Source: Phragmites australis (taxonomy: Eukaryota > Streptophyta > Magnoliopsida > Poales > Poaceae). From it: 64,000 nt of DNA. The stretch spans positions 2,296,501-2,360,500 of the forward strand of contig NC_084923.1 in the NCBI RefSeq assembly GCF_958298935.1. The letters run 5' to 3'. Made by a program: the position numbers and the translations under genes. The notes under the pieces were generated by a model. It saw only the letters and a list, made by a program, of their open reading frames with translations. It searched no databases and was not told the DNA's origin. Positions 35,001 to 47,002 of this stretch are shown here, piece by piece; position 1 is the stretch's first letter; each line of letters starts with the position of its first letter.

Positions 35001-35603
35001 AATCATGGAGCTAAAGGTTCCCAAACAGTGCCACTACTGACATGATAATGTGCAAACAAAACAAAAGTAGAGAGAAAGCAGCAAACGCAGGCCACGAGAC
35101 GAGCGATGCCAGTTTCCACTCACCACATCACCGCGCGCGACGCCGAAGCGGGTGGCGAGCGCGGCCGCCACGCGGACGCACCGGTCCCGCGCCTCCCTCC
35201 ACGTGCGCCGCCGCTCCCCGTACACCACGGCGGCGCGGCCCCCGTACACGGCCGCGGCGCGCTCGATGAAGCTGATCGGCGACAGCGGCGCGTAGTTGGC
35301 CGCGCACCGCACCGTGCCGGCCTCCATGTCCAGCACCTCTCCCTCTTCCTCGTCCACCTCCCCTCCTCCTCCAGCGAGGCTGGAGAATAGTAAAGATCCG
35401 AGAGCCGCCGGAGGGGACGACCCGCGCGGGTGGCATGATGGCGATAAAGTAAACGCGCGCGGGCGCGCGAGGTGATTAGGATAATCCAAGTGTGGACTAG
35501 AATAATAGCGGGGCTGATGCTGTAGGCTTGATCTGATACTACCGCTGATGCTGCTGCGCTGGTGAAATACTCTACGGAACGCAAAGGCCGCGGCTCTCCT
35601 CAT
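32014..35603 (-). CDS. AAE: acyl-activating enzyme with N-terminal extension, gene AAE-B' (unit B)
   Basis: Exons 35124-35603 (160 codons) and 32014-33447 (477 codons plus stop) join in phase 0 to 637 aa, matching AAE-B. It has the same predicted transit-like N-terminus ([19 protein letters not shown]). AMP-binding [32 protein letters not shown] and the catalytic lysine in TSTGKTQK (about K613) are intact. MFHCNGW is in its usual form, unlike AAE-B. About eight residues differ from AAE-B in the catalytic exon. The last residues SATPTEHL and the stop come from the MITE at 31353, replacing TKTANS. The 1,676-bp intron holds a decayed exon 1. Substrate is unknown. Exon 2 is certain; the splice to the distant exon is inferred. 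Confidence 0.7.
33781..34010 (-). pseudogene. decayed AAE first exon inside the AAE-B' intron
   Basis: It keeps the donor GTGAGT (33780-33775) and the segments [19 protein letters not shown] and [15 protein letters not shown] 2-bp insertion in the LSFIEL region shifts the frame. The 8-bp insertion shared with 2272 is rebalanced here by one extra G, so the second half is open again but has no in-frame start. Confidence 0.75.
34246..34710. other. segment of about 465 bp present only in unit B
   Basis: Unit A runs directly from gatgtcctttc to atcctaaaaaatggg (8640-8660), while unit B has 465 extra bases. It is AT-rich, with repeated attgtgatcacaatt-like motifs. Clear terminal repeats were not found, so it is either an insertion in B or a deletion in A. 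Confidence 0.6.
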
Positions 35604-36798
35604 GGCTTGCGACACCGCTTGCTACTGTTGCTGCTGCTCAGCGTGTGACTCTCTGGTTGGTCTGGGCATGTACGGTTTTGGGGTGAGAAGCTTGTGACTG
35701 AGAGCTGGGGGGTCTTTGGAGAGGGATAGATAGCTACACGCTTCCTGGGCTCGTGGTTATTGTACAGCGATATAAGTTTTGTATTTTTTAATTATCGAGT
35801 TGATCTAAAACTTAGAAAAAATGAATTAGAGATTTATTCTCACCTACTTAAGTCAAGAAAATTAGCTAAGTAGTGATCCAGAACTAACCTTGAGTCCTCA
35901 CTTACATTCCTAGCATTAAAGAACAATTGAGACAGTAGAGTCAGAGAGATTAAGAATGAAATCGATGATTCTTTTCATTACTACAAGATGAACCAACATC
36001 CCCTTTGTTGGGGAGACATCTACCGGTTCGTAACAGTGGGAAGTAGTAGGAGGCAGCTCGTGTAGAACTGTTGATACAGCTTTGCTATGGAAGCTGGCGT
36101 TAACGCAGATCAATTCGGAAATGGATTTGAAATGAACAAACTGTCTGCCTGCTCGCTTGTGACTGCTATGGAAGCTCGTCTAGTCCCCCCCCCCCCCCCT
36201 TCTTTTTTCTTTTCTTGCCGAACGTCACTCCTCCATTAATTTCCTTGCGTCGTCAAATCGTTTCGCAAGAAACATGTTGAACAAACGCTTATTTAATTAA
36301 AAAAAAAAGGAACACATACGACACTTCAATTCCCACAAGAATTGTTGAAAACTCCAACGTTCAACACTAACTGAAGCAGTCTAAAGAACACTTGTTCATC
36401 GCTAACTGCTTTCCTTTCGAGATTCGTAAACTTTCTTTGAAGGGCGAGCACTGAAGCAGGCGTCTCTGATGGACTTACATAAATAATCCTACCTGTTTCT
36501 ACTATACCACTACATATAACTCTGGTTCATGAAAGTAGCTCACCATAGGTTTAGGCTGCAGTACATGCTTGCTCTTGGAGATCTCTGCAGTATAAATAAA
36601 CCACTCTACCAAGTTTGTCAACAATGCTGACGTTATTACAGCAGACTACGGAGACAAAAGTATAGCTGGCTTTCCATCTTCACTAGCTTGCCTAAGCAAA
36701 AGGAGAGGCACTTGAGCTCATCAAATATATCCATCCTTGTGCCCGTGAAGAAATGTCCAGAATGGCACTTGTTTGTTTCATCAAGTTTGTCGAACTTT
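35604..36798. promoter_or_regulatory. AAE-B' upstream region and SAT-B 3' flank
   Basis: Conserved with 9801-11449 except for the MITE missing here. It contains a 14-base C run at about 36186 that is a T run in unit A. It separates the 5' end of AAE-B' from the 3' end of SAT-B, both on the minus strand. No coding sequence is seen. Confidence 0.35.
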
Positions 36799-39700
36799 TT
36801 ACTTCACAACACTTCCTGCAAATAAGACATGGATTCACTCAGGGCAGCAGCAACCTTAGATACTTAGACCGTGCAGCAAGCATTTCTTTACAAGGGCATT
36901 TAGTTATGCTACCTATGAATTGGGGACCAAACTGCCTAATAATGGATTGTTCTAGGAACATAGGTACTATGGCATATGCTGTCTTTGTAAAACAGCATGT
37001 TAAATGGAAAGCTCATCACAGGCAAATGGAAGACTCACCGTTAGCTGTATCATCTGAATATCTGATGGCAACATGCTCAAAATAATCTCTTCTTGCATCT
37101 GCATTCAGTCAGAAAAGCGGTAAAATAAAGTACGCAACCTAGCGTTGTAGCTAATGTATAATAGAAAAATTAGCTCATAAAAATCTCTGTGCATGCTTAC
37201 CATGTTTCATAGTTAAAGAAGGATCTTCTTTCTCTGTATACCCAACTACCTTTGCAGGATTACCTACAGCCATACTTTGAAATAAAAGAAAAACAGTGGT
37301 GTCAAATATCAATTATCAACATAAAGCACATAACATAACATACACGGAGCAGGACCAAACATAATAGAAATGATGGCCAAATGTTAAGTAATTAGATGCT
37401 GCACTAACATAAATGCATATTAATGTGATCATAGGCTGCAGAAAGGCATACTGGCTCAACTTGATGTAAGTTTTAGTGGATGTACTTACAAAAGGCACAA
37501 ATATCCATTTTAACACTCCACTAAGGATACTTTTATACATAAAAACATTAAAGAGTCTTTTAAGTCTTTAATTGGGGGGGGGGGGGGGGCAGATTTATCC
37601 ACGTCTATACTAGCCTGATTTCCACCAGCATGCACAATTTACTAACAGTAGCAGATTAGTCAATGGGAACATTGGAGTGCTGAAAGATCAAGTACTTAAT
37701 TTTTTTGCAAAGCGTGCAGTTGGCTATTGTGGCCATCATTAAGGCTCAGCAACCAAGATGATTGAATCCCCAAAAATCAACGAGAGACCAACATATCGCA
37801 TAATTAGTAAAACTTGATCCACGGCCCTTAGCCACATGACACAGGCGTCATACTGTTGGACTAGCCATTGCTTGGCAATCTAATACAATTAAGTTTCTAA
37901 CCTAAAACTGAGCCCTAGGTTTTCAACCCAAGTTATAAAGATCATTTTCAACATTGCAAGGAGTGTGTAAGGTGTAGCATCAAACAGCTTAGCTAGTGAG
38001 CAGATGCAACTATTTACGTCATGTATTCGTCTTGTTCTTTGCTTTCTTTACAAGGATGTCACATTGCAGTTACGAAAAAGGTCCAAATCTAGAACTGCCC
38101 CTGACTAAATTTTCACTGCAGTGTCATTATGTAAGATTATAAATAGTAGTCTGTTCAAACCTGTGGGGAGGTACATCCTTTAAAACAAGGGAGCCAGCGG
38201 CAATCATGGCACCTTCACCTACATTTATATTGCCGAGGATAGTAGCACCAGCTCCAATAAGAGCTCCCTGACCGATCTTAGGGTGCCTATCTCCATGTTC
38301 CTTGCCAGTACCTCCAAGTGTAACACCCTGCAGTAAAGGTCTGACTCGTAAGCTGGTGAACTTCCATTCTTGATACAGCTTTCCCTAAAGAACAGTTAGG
38401 AATCTTCCAGAATTGAACTTTTGACGAAAAAGGAACCAGCATGAAAACATGCAGAAATAGGGCGACCATATAAGGACTAAATTTATAGGGTACGGATGTG
38501 GTTCTAGACAAGGACTAAATTCATCTTTAAAGATTTTTCAAAAATTGAAGGGAAAACAGTAACACAATACTGCAAAGCAAGCATATAATGTTCCTTATGT
38601 TTTCCACTTTTCCTATCTTTTCCTCTTCCATTATTCTTGCATATGCGCACATCAAAAGGTTTCTCATGCCTCTAGACTAAAATGCAAAATCTTCTGGTCT
38701 TAATCACACAAAAAAGTAATATTCATCAAATGAATATAAATGGTGTTCATAGAAACATTAGTCTAACTGAGTTAGATCGTCCATTGAACATAACAAAAAT
38801 GAAACAAATGGAAAAACATATACTTTAACTAGTTGTTCGAATCAGTAGTGATATACACCTATCTTGCCATGTTTAGTCTGTACTTATCATCAAAGAATAA
38901 TATTGCATTTACTTGCCAAACTTTCCTTTTAAAAATACAATCCTAGGCACATGGCTGTCATAATAATTATCAAAGGATGATTGACTGTTTCAGTTGGTGG
39001 AAACCTGGACATTTTGATACAACCCTGCCGCCTTGCTTGGACTCCGATAACTGATTAGATGTGAAGTTTTCAACTTGCTATATTTAAAGGAACAATGAAC
39101 AAATGGAGCATAGAAAGATACCAGCATGGCTCTACATAGAAAGATGCTAAAAGAAACAACCAATTTATGTAAATAACTAAATACACATGCCTATCATGCT
39201 TCACATCCAAGTGAACAGATTATGATTGTAAATATATTATTGCAAGTTCCTTATCTTCCCTTTTTTTATTAAGAACAACAGGAAAGTAACAACCAAAAAG
39301 GATCTTGGAACAGAGCTAACAACCATAGTCCAAAATTATTCAGTATTCAAGGACTTCAAGAACTAAATAATTTCTCTCAAGCAACACGTCGAATTGTGGA
39401 ATTAAAAATGCTACTGCAAAGCAGTTCACTGTTTAAACAGAAAGAAAAGGAATGTGATTAATGCAGGCACCTGCATTAATGAAACCCAATTTCCAACCAC
39501 AGCAGTTTCGCCAATGACTAGGCCTGTTCCATGATCCAACAATATTCCCTCGCCAATCTTGGCAGCTGCAAGCAAAGAAATAAAGAATGTTAAGGAAGAC
39601 AAACTAAAGTACCAAAGTATACTACATAACAAAATAAATTACCAGTGATCGGAATTTCACAGTAGAAATCTCAAAAGGTGTAAGCACCCCTTACAGAGTT

Positions 39701-42700
39701 CTGACACTTTTTTTCTAGCCTTAAGAAAAAATCCACAAAGCACTTACAAGACAGCAATAGATTTAAGCATTAAGTACACAACATTATGATGACCTGGAAC
39801 TTTTATTAAGATGAACCAGCCCAGTCCAACTTATAAGAAGAATGGTAATCCAGTTTACTAAGTAAACTGATCTCTATGCCCACTGTGCCTTAACACCTTA
39901 TTTACTTCTAGTGAGTTCTAGTGTTCTGTAGCATGGCCTTATCAAATTTCTGCAATATTTTTCAGTCAACGATAATCCCACATGTAATGAATAATCATGT
40001 AAATTTGATATTAGATATCTAAGAATGTAGTACTTGTAAATCAATAGATGAATACCTGGGTGTATATCCACTGCAAAGACCTGCAAGCAATATGATATCC
40101 AATGTTACTCAAAAAGGGAAGTTATGCCAACCATATAATTCTGCTGCCTAAGAAATCAAGGTTCACCTCACTAATACGACTTTGCAGTGCCAATGCCAAA
40201 ACTCTACGTCCCTGATTCCATAAAACATGAGCTATCCTATAGGATTGCAAGGATTGATAACCCTGAAAGCAGCGCACAAACAACATGAGAATCTTAACAG
40301 GGTCTAAGACTTGAAGTGCTAAAGAAGATATGAAAAAAGACACTAGTCATCAAGGTTGTATATGTCTGTAAGAATATTAGATGGTATGCCAATGTCAAAG
40401 GAAAACTAATAACATGGTACGGAAGGGTGCCATCACAATTGGGGAAATTCAATCCTACTCACTAAAACGAACAACCAATTTCTCATTACCCCAGACAGTC
40501 TCCTGGAATGAATCTCATAAATACACAATACACACCTTTAGGTATAACAATGCCCAGCTATATTGTGCACAGGCTGGATCTCTGTCTTTGAAGGCCTGAA
40601 TTGGAAAAGCAGTTCCCATAGTTGTCAATGGATCATTAACAGGATGATCTAGAAGAATCAACATGTAAACACAAAAACAAAATGCTTAGCAGAATGTTAG
40701 TGACTCACCTGAGCATCAAGGCGAATGGAACGGCATATATCTTTGTTATTCATCATAACATCATTAAAAATGTCAATTAGCTGGGTAGCAAGCAGTGTTG
40801 GATCTTCAAGCCTGTTTGCAAGGGTAAAGCTCAATGCTCGCTCCAGACAGTCATGAGACAACACACTGGCGTACAGGAAGCTACTCAAAATAGGCTCCTT
40901 TTCTGCCTGTGAAATGTGAACATCGCACTGTCAGCCATCAGGTAACCAACAATAACAGTAAAATGATGCCAAATGTGACAACGCAGATAGGAGGGACACT
41001 AGAACAGTGTTATTGTATAAGAGTCAAACAATCAAAACCAAACCTTTTTTTTAAAGAATTAAGTAAATATAAAGCTTGGAGAAGGACCTACACATGGTAT
41101 TCATTGACTTGGAGAAGGCTTACGATAAAATACCAAGAAATGTCATGTGGTGGGTTATGGAGAAACACAAAGTCCCAACAAAGTACATTACCCTTATCAA
41201 GGATATATGCAATAACGTTGTGACAAGTGTTCGGACAAGTGAAGGTGTCACCGATGACTTTCCGCTTAAAATAGGACTACATCAAGAGTCAGCTTTGAGC
41301 CTTTATTTATTAGCTTTGGTGATGGATGAGGTCGCAAGAGACATTCAGGGAGATATACCTTGGTGTATGCTCTTTGCTGATGTTGTGGTGCTAGTTGACG
41401 AGAGTAGGATAGGAGTTAATAGGAAATTGGAGTTGTGAAGATATACTTTAGAATCGAAAGGTTTTAGACATAGTAGGACCAAAACCAAGTATATGAAGTG
41501 CGATTTCGGTGCTAGTAGGCATGAGGGAGAAGATGTTAGTCTCGATGGAGAGGTGGTTCTCAAGAAGGACGTCTTCCGATACTTGGAATCGATGCTACAG
41601 AGGGATAGTGATATCGATGAAGATGTTAGTCATAAAATCAAAGCTGGATGGATGAAATGGCGCCAAGCTTCTGGCATCCTCTGTGACAAGAGGGTGCCAC
41701 AAAAGCTGAAAGGTAAGTTCTATAGGACGACGATTCGAACTGTAATGTTGTATGATGCCAAATGTTGACCAACTAAAAAGCGACATGTCCAGCAGTTAAG
41801 TGTAGCAGATACGCGTATGTTGCGATAGATTTGTGGCCATATAAGAAAGAATTGGATCCGAAATAATGATATACATGATAGCGTAGGGTAGCGCCAATTG
41901 AAGAAAATCTTATCGAACATCAGTTGAGATGATTTTGACATATCCAACGGAGGCCTCTAGAGTCCAGAGTCACATGTGCATAGTGAGATACTGAGGCACG
42001 CTGATAATGTGAAGAGAGGAAGCGGTCGACCAAACACCTGTAAAGAGAGATTTGAAGGAATGGAATATCTCCAAAAAACTATCCACAGATAGAAGCACGT
42101 GGAAGTTAGTAATCTACATGCTAGAATGTTAGGATAGGGTAATCATTCGTCGGGAGGATAGCCGAGCAGCATCAACTTCTAGGGGAAGAATTAGATCATA
42201 GATTGGGGAGACAGAAAGGAGGAGACTTAGCTTAATTCTTCCTTTTCTCCCTTACAATGATGCACGACTGCCCTTTTATATAGAGTGGGAATTACAATCC
42301 AAATCCAACTCCAAATCCTAACTTACCTAATTTATCTCTAGCTGAATTTAAAACTAATCAAACTATATCTCCTAATCTAAATCAAATCCAACTTCTACCA
42401 ACTATATCTCGTAATTATATGGCAAGTCTTCATCTCCTGCCCATGACATCTCCACCTCTCCTTCCGAAACAACTCGTCCTCGAGCTGTGGTGGCGGCCAC
42501 GGTGATATCATTTGGCAGTCATGTTGACCGCGTGTAGCCTCACACCCAGACGCCCACGAGTGGCTTCCATTGAGCCGCGTCACTTGTCTCTGCACGCGCG
42601 CACGACGGCCGAACGTCGTCGCGCGCCGACCCCATCTGCATCCATGACCGAACGAGCAGACCCACTCCACACGACGCTATTGCTGAATTTGCAGGTTCAG

Positions 42701-44776
42701 TGTCCAGCTGCCGCCACCGTCTTCTCCCGCCCTGGCGACCCACATATAGCCGCTGACCCTGTCTTGAAGCCGAATGGACTCCGTCTACGCATCGCGCACG
42801 CACCGGCCAAGAAGTCGAGCACCATCAACCTCCTTCCGCTCCAAACCGCCACGCACTTTTGCCACCACTGTAGCAGGTTGAGGTAACGTTGCAACACACT
42901 TTGTTTCTTTCTTCTCCTCGGCCACAATCATCTTCTCCTTGGCCAGTTCGCCCAAGGAGATGGCTCGCAGGGGCAGCCCGAACCGAGCACGGTCTATAGC
43001 ATGGTCGTCCATGCGCGGCCCGCCGGTGAGGTCGCTGGAGTACTCGTCAGCGTGTGGGTCAAGCAACAGGTCGTCGCGAGCCGGCACGTGTGTGGATGAA
43101 GATGAGTCATGTTGTGCCTCCAGGTGCATGATGGCGAGGTGGTGTGCCCGTTGCTGAAGTTCGATGTTGATGACGCGCTGGTAGATCTCCACGAGTTGAC
43201 GGTCCATGCATTCGATGAAGGCGTAAAGCACCTGTTGGCCGGCCAGGAGGTCGTAAAGCATGTCTTTGACTGATTGGGGCTTGTTGGAGGTGGACATGGC
43301 ACGTGGAAGGGTGGAGGAATTTGGTTTCTGTTACCAAAAGTTATGATCCTATGATCATAACGAGGATAAACATTCATCGGGAGAATAGCCAGGCGACGTC
43401 GGCTGCTAGGGGAGGGATTAGACCAGAGATTAGGGTGACTCAGAATATTGGGGAGACTTAAATAGTTCTTCTTTGCTTGATCACAATGATGCGCAGCTGC
43501 CCTTTTGTATAGATAGGGGATATTACAATCCAACTTACCTAATTTATTTCTAGCTAAATTGGAAACTAATAAAACTCCATCTCTAAATCAAATGTGACTC
43601 CTATCAACTACATCTCCTAATTATATGGCAAGTTTGGATCTCCTGCCCATCACATATAACCTTAACTTATGCATCAGTCTCCTTGCACCGTTATTACTTT
43701 TATTTTTTTTATTATTAGTACCTTTATTATCATTATTGTTTTCTCATCATCTTTTTAGTTAGATCTTATGTGTTTCATCTCTAGCTTACCACGACTTGCT
43801 TGGGACAAAGGCGGCAGCTGCCGGTGGTGGTGTTGTTGTTGTAAGTAAATATAAAGCTCTTCTGTAGGCTGTAGCTCTGTTTAATGTTGGTTTGCACGGA
43901 AGAATAGTTTATTACTATTTCTTAAGCTTATTTGAAGCAAAATGAAGCTTTCATACATAATCACATGTAAGAAAAGTTTCGCATCCATCTTCGCACAATA
44001 TTATGCCGGAAGCAGGTTCCAACATCATCGAATGTGAATGTTTTCAATTCACATAGTTTGCAATTGGTACCATCTTTGCCTCCTAAATTTCTTGGCAAAG
44101 CTGAACTAGCAACCACTACAAACTAAATAATTCAGGACAAATACTTTAAAAAATGAATTAGTCAATAAATTATTGTGGCCAATCTACACTCCTGTCAGAG
44201 TAAAATATCGCACTTGCGAGCTCGACACTAAAGCAGATAACAGTGAGATTATAAATCCAAAAATTAGAAAAGCTAACTAGAGAGAACAAATGGTCCAAGT
44301 TGTAGCATTTTGCCACTAAGACCTAAATATAACCCAAACGAACTCTAAAATAAGGTGCCAACATCCATCAAACCCGATTACAAAAAAAAAACGTAACTTT
44401 TCGTTACGGCAACCAAAAATCACCATCGGCGTGCTGCGAAAGCACACAAACTGCGATCCAACAAACGCGAGCAATGCTCCGATTGAGCTGCGAGAGCAAA
44501 GTCCTGAAACATACTCACCTCAGACTTGGCCTCCGACTGGACGGCCTCCCATATGGGGTCCCCGGCGGAGTCGACTATGCCCCGCGCCGCCGCCACGGAG
44601 CTCGCCCGCGAGTTCCCCATCACATAGATGGGGAAAATGGCCTCCGACCGGCTCCTCCACTCCCCCGCGCACGACCCACACCCGGAGCCCGGCGCGACCT
44701 TTACCGTCCCCCTCGCCACCGCCCCGCCGCCGTGGTCCTCCGGCTTCTCGAGCACCAGGCACCCGCAGGACGTCAT
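36799..44776 (-). CDS. SAT: serine O-acetyltransferase, complete gene SAT-B
   Basis: Ten exons (44519-44776, 40709-40906, 40536-40595, 40167-40262, 40056-40080, 39471-39565, 38161-38327, 37201-37274, 37039-37098, 36799-36815) join without a stop to 349 aa. The enzyme transfers acetyl from acetyl-CoA to serine, making O-acetylserine, the carbon acceptor for cysteine. The helical SATase N-terminal domain spans about 72-204 and the left-handed beta-helix of hexapeptide repeats about 205-310. Catalytic histidines lie in DHGTG (H224) and GDRHPKIG (H259). The ATG at 44776 ([10 protein letters not shown]) is chosen because upstream frame sequence looks like GC-rich leader. If exon 9 is not spliced, the protein ends GESSICL instead of GSVVK. 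Introns contain a LINE. It appears functional. The closest remembered homologue is rice SAT2 on chromosome 3. Confidence 0.85.
41077..43841 (+). mobile_element. LINE (RTE-like) in SAT-B intron 1, full insertion
   Basis: It is flanked by a 17-bp duplication taagtaaatataaagct (41060-41076 and 43842-43858). The 5' end is truncated within the RT ([14 protein letters not shown]). The 3' end keeps the RTE-like tail (cttgcttgggacaaaggc, then ttgttgttgt). The catalytic FADD box has become FADV, and stops occur (TGA at 41436 and later). The interior is split by a small LTR element (42136-43654). The same insertion is in unit A, so it predates the duplication. Confidence 0.9.
42136..43654 (-). mobile_element. 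small non-autonomous LTR retrotransposon nested in the LINE
   Basis: Related ends at about 42136-42448 and 43339-43654 (LTRs of about 315 bp) share tcctaattatatggcaagt and ctcctgcccat(g/c)aca. In minus orientation a purine-rich tract (GGAAGGAGAGGTGGAGA) precedes the 3' LTR, and TGGTAACAGAAACC follows the 5' LTR, resembling an initiator-Met primer site with mismatches. The interior ORF on the minus strand (42785-43297, 170 aa) contains [19 protein letters not shown] and [13 protein letters not shown]. No known retroelement domain is seen. The LTRs have diverged substantially, so it is old. Confidence 0.65.
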
Positions 44777-45449
44777 CGGCGCAAGCAGCGAAGCCCGAAC
44801 CACCTGATCCGAGGGTTTCGCTCCCGCGGCGAGCCGAGTGCGCTTGGGGCGGGCGGGGCCTGGAACCACAGAAGGCGCACAGAGAGGAGTAGAAAAAAGA
44901 GCGGTTGGGAGCAAAATCGCCGAGACGACGGGCCGTGACGCCGTGTGGGGATGCGCGCTCGCGGTGGGCCGGGGGGCGGTGCGGTGCGGTTTTGGAGGCT
45001 TGCGCTTTTCGCGGGATTTTGCGGCGTGCGGCGTGCGGCGTACTGCAGCGGGAGCCACGGCTTTGCCTACGCCTTTTGAGCCATGGATGATCGGTACCCT
45101 CGCGGTGCGGGGTGGTTGGACGGGGCTCAGGACGTGTGTGGTGCGCGGAAACGTTGCGCGCACGGGCACGGCCCTTGGATGCGTTTCGTGCCGACTAGCG
45201 ACGCCGGGTAAGTTTGGAAAGGAAGCTCCGGTTGCAGGCGGCGGAGAAGCTAGCGCTCCAAAGATCATGGTATCGGTGGTGTATATGTTTGGGTCTCGGG
45301 GTTGCACAAGAGGTGAGAATTAATTACTAATTATTGAATTTTTGTTTTAACCCTGGTGCTGGTGCACTTAGGTTGGTCTACGTAGCTTCACCCCTGGTTG
45401 CAGCCTGCAGGGTGACAGCCGAGGTGGGCTTGCAGGGTTACAGTGTTAA
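44777..45449 (-). promoter_or_regulatory. SAT-B 5' leader and promoter region, CpG-rich
   Basis: This stretch upstream of the ATG is very GC-rich and an open frame continues through it on the minus strand from 45307. Its composition (Pro, Arg, Thr) and lack of similarity to SAT suggest leader or promoter sequence. A start at the ATG near 45268 (MIFGALASP) would add about 164 residues, conceivably as a plastid-type extension. The TATA element was not assigned. Confidence 0.4.
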
Positions 45450-46445
45450 GGGCCGTTTGATTGCTGGTCATTATTTATCATAATTAAAGTTAGGTTTGAT
45501 ATAACTGTTTAGATAAGTGTTTGATTTCATATTAAAATTAGGTTTGCCATAATTTCTTTGGCGCGTGGAAGCACTCTTGCCACACTTTTTTCTGTCAAAG
45601 TGTGGTGCTTTTTTTGCCGCCGCAGCTGCGGCATGCGCCAACGTAGTCGAAGAAAACTCCCGTGAAAACCGCTACGCACACGAATTAAATAGAAAAATCC
45701 TGTGAAACTGGCTATTTCACTGATCTTCCGCATCCTTATCTCAACACCTCCCCATAACAAAGAACTCTTCTCTCTGATCTTGAGGAAGAGTCCTTAGTTG
45801 CAACCATCTCTTGTAAGGTAATGAATCCTCTCCACTGAAGTGGTCTCTACCTTTTTCTCTCTCTTCTCACCCCATTTTATCTCATATACGTGCAGATCTG
45901 GATCTTCCCCAACCTATAAAAGAAAAGTCTTCTCTTGGCATATTGTGAATTTTGATCCAATTTCAAAGTTAGTTAGTTATGAATTGAAAGGTAAATTCGT
46001 AGTACATAGAAAAAAATAAAAAAATCTCCTACTAAAATTTATGCACACGATTAATTTTTTAGCTTTTACTTTTGATTAGTTGTGCAGTGTGAACTCATAT
46101 ATTCTTTTCCCAGAGATCATGTGTCTGAAACTTATGACCAGTTATTTTCTCACTTTGTATCCTTCTAGTAAATCAATTATTGCCTGAACTCGTACTCAAC
46201 TATGTGCATTTGTGATTGTTCATGAGAATTTAGAATTGTGTTTTTTTACTTGAGATTTCAAAATTGTTATGACTGCAGTTTTATTGCTGCCATGCTTACT
46301 GAATTATTTTGTTGAGCCAATTTCAATCATCGTTGTAGCAAACCAAATACTTACCACAATTTTTTTCAAACATTTGTGGCACTAATCCAAACAGCATTCG
46401 CACTTGTCACACCTAACTTCAGACTTAGTTACCAACCAAACACAC
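45450..46445. mobile_element. PIF/Harbinger-like element upstream of SAT-B
   Basis: This 996-bp segment is bounded by TAA (45447-45449, 46446-46448) with ends GGGCCGTTTGATTGCTGG and CCAACCAAACACAC, imperfect inverted repeats typical of grass PIF-like elements. No transposase is seen. An internal pyrimidine-rich part (45730-45920) resembles a gene 5' leader. Confidence 0.55.
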
Positions 46446-46477
46446 TAATCTTACCCCCAATATATAACAAGCTATAA

Positions 46478-46728
46478 GATCATCTTCAACGGTTTCCCTT
46501 TAAGGTCCAGAATCTCTTCACAATAGGATTTTCGTTCCTTTCAGCGTTCCAATAGTTTCCTTCACGGTTCCCGTCACGAAGGGATTCACAAGGTCATTCC
46601 CTCCAGGACAGGATTCTCTCTCCTTTCCCTTCGCGATTCCCCTCGAAGGGAAGTTGTTGGAGATGAGAGGAAATAAAGAGAATGAGAACAGGAAAGGGAA
46701 TCGGGAAGGAAACGAAATGAAGGGAATA
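46478..46728. mobile_element. Tourist-like MITE, M1 family, 3'-truncated
   Basis: The left end GATCATCTTCAAC follows TAA (46475-46477). The interior matches the elements at 12182 and 19931 (CCTTCGCGATTCCCCTCGA). The right inverted repeat is missing. Confidence 0.8.
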
Positions 46729-46899
46729 AGTGTGACTAATAGCTAATCTTAAGCACGGCTCGCCAACACTCTCTACCCCTTTAGATTTTGAGAAACCAAG
46801 TAGAAAAATATTTTGATTTGTATGTAATGAGATATTAACAATAGTTGATATGTTTTGAACTTTATTAACATATATTTATGGATGTTTATTTTTTTTCAT

Positions 46900-47002
46900 G
46901 TCTAATTTAAGTTGGCAGTGTTTGAAATTAGTGAATTTTTCTCTATACGTAGAAATATTATACACACCGAAAGCTCCGGTGTGAACATCGGATGATGTTC
47001 AC
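46900..47002 (+). mobile_element. left remnant of the copia-like LTR that hosts the chromovirus
   Basis: It contains caccgaaagctccggtg (46967-46983), the same palindromic motif as in 56476-56965. It ends in TTCAC, the target site of the chromovirus. It and 56475-58335 are two halves of one older repeat. Confidence 0.5.

Larger units (their letters stand above)
20780..43383. repeat. unit B of the tandem segmental duplication
   Basis: This is a direct copy of 601-18267, enlarged by an LTR retrotransposon (21295-30845), a MITE (31353-32039) and an approximately 465-bp segment (34246-34710). The roughly 4.85 kb holding AAE-A is absent. Beyond 43383 the sequence continues as the SAT intron to exon 1, so unit B holds the complete SAT. 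Confidence 0.9.

Noticed and set aside
2598..44776. AAE-SAT cluster as a new biosynthetic gene cluster
   Set aside because: The genes are housekeeping-type families whose linkage appears inherited across grasses. No tailoring enzymes are present, and the repetition comes from segmental duplication.
44777..45307. Extension of SAT-B exon 1 to a start near 45307 or 45268
   Set aside because: The codon at 45307 is GTG, and the extension is Pro/Arg-rich with no similarity to SAT. The ATG at 44776 gives a normal family N-terminus. A plastid-targeted longer form is not excluded.
45730..45960. Independent gene start upstream of SAT-B
   Set aside because: It is leader-like pyrimidine-rich sequence with a donor-like cttgtaaggtaatg but no coding exon, and it lies inside a PIF-like element.
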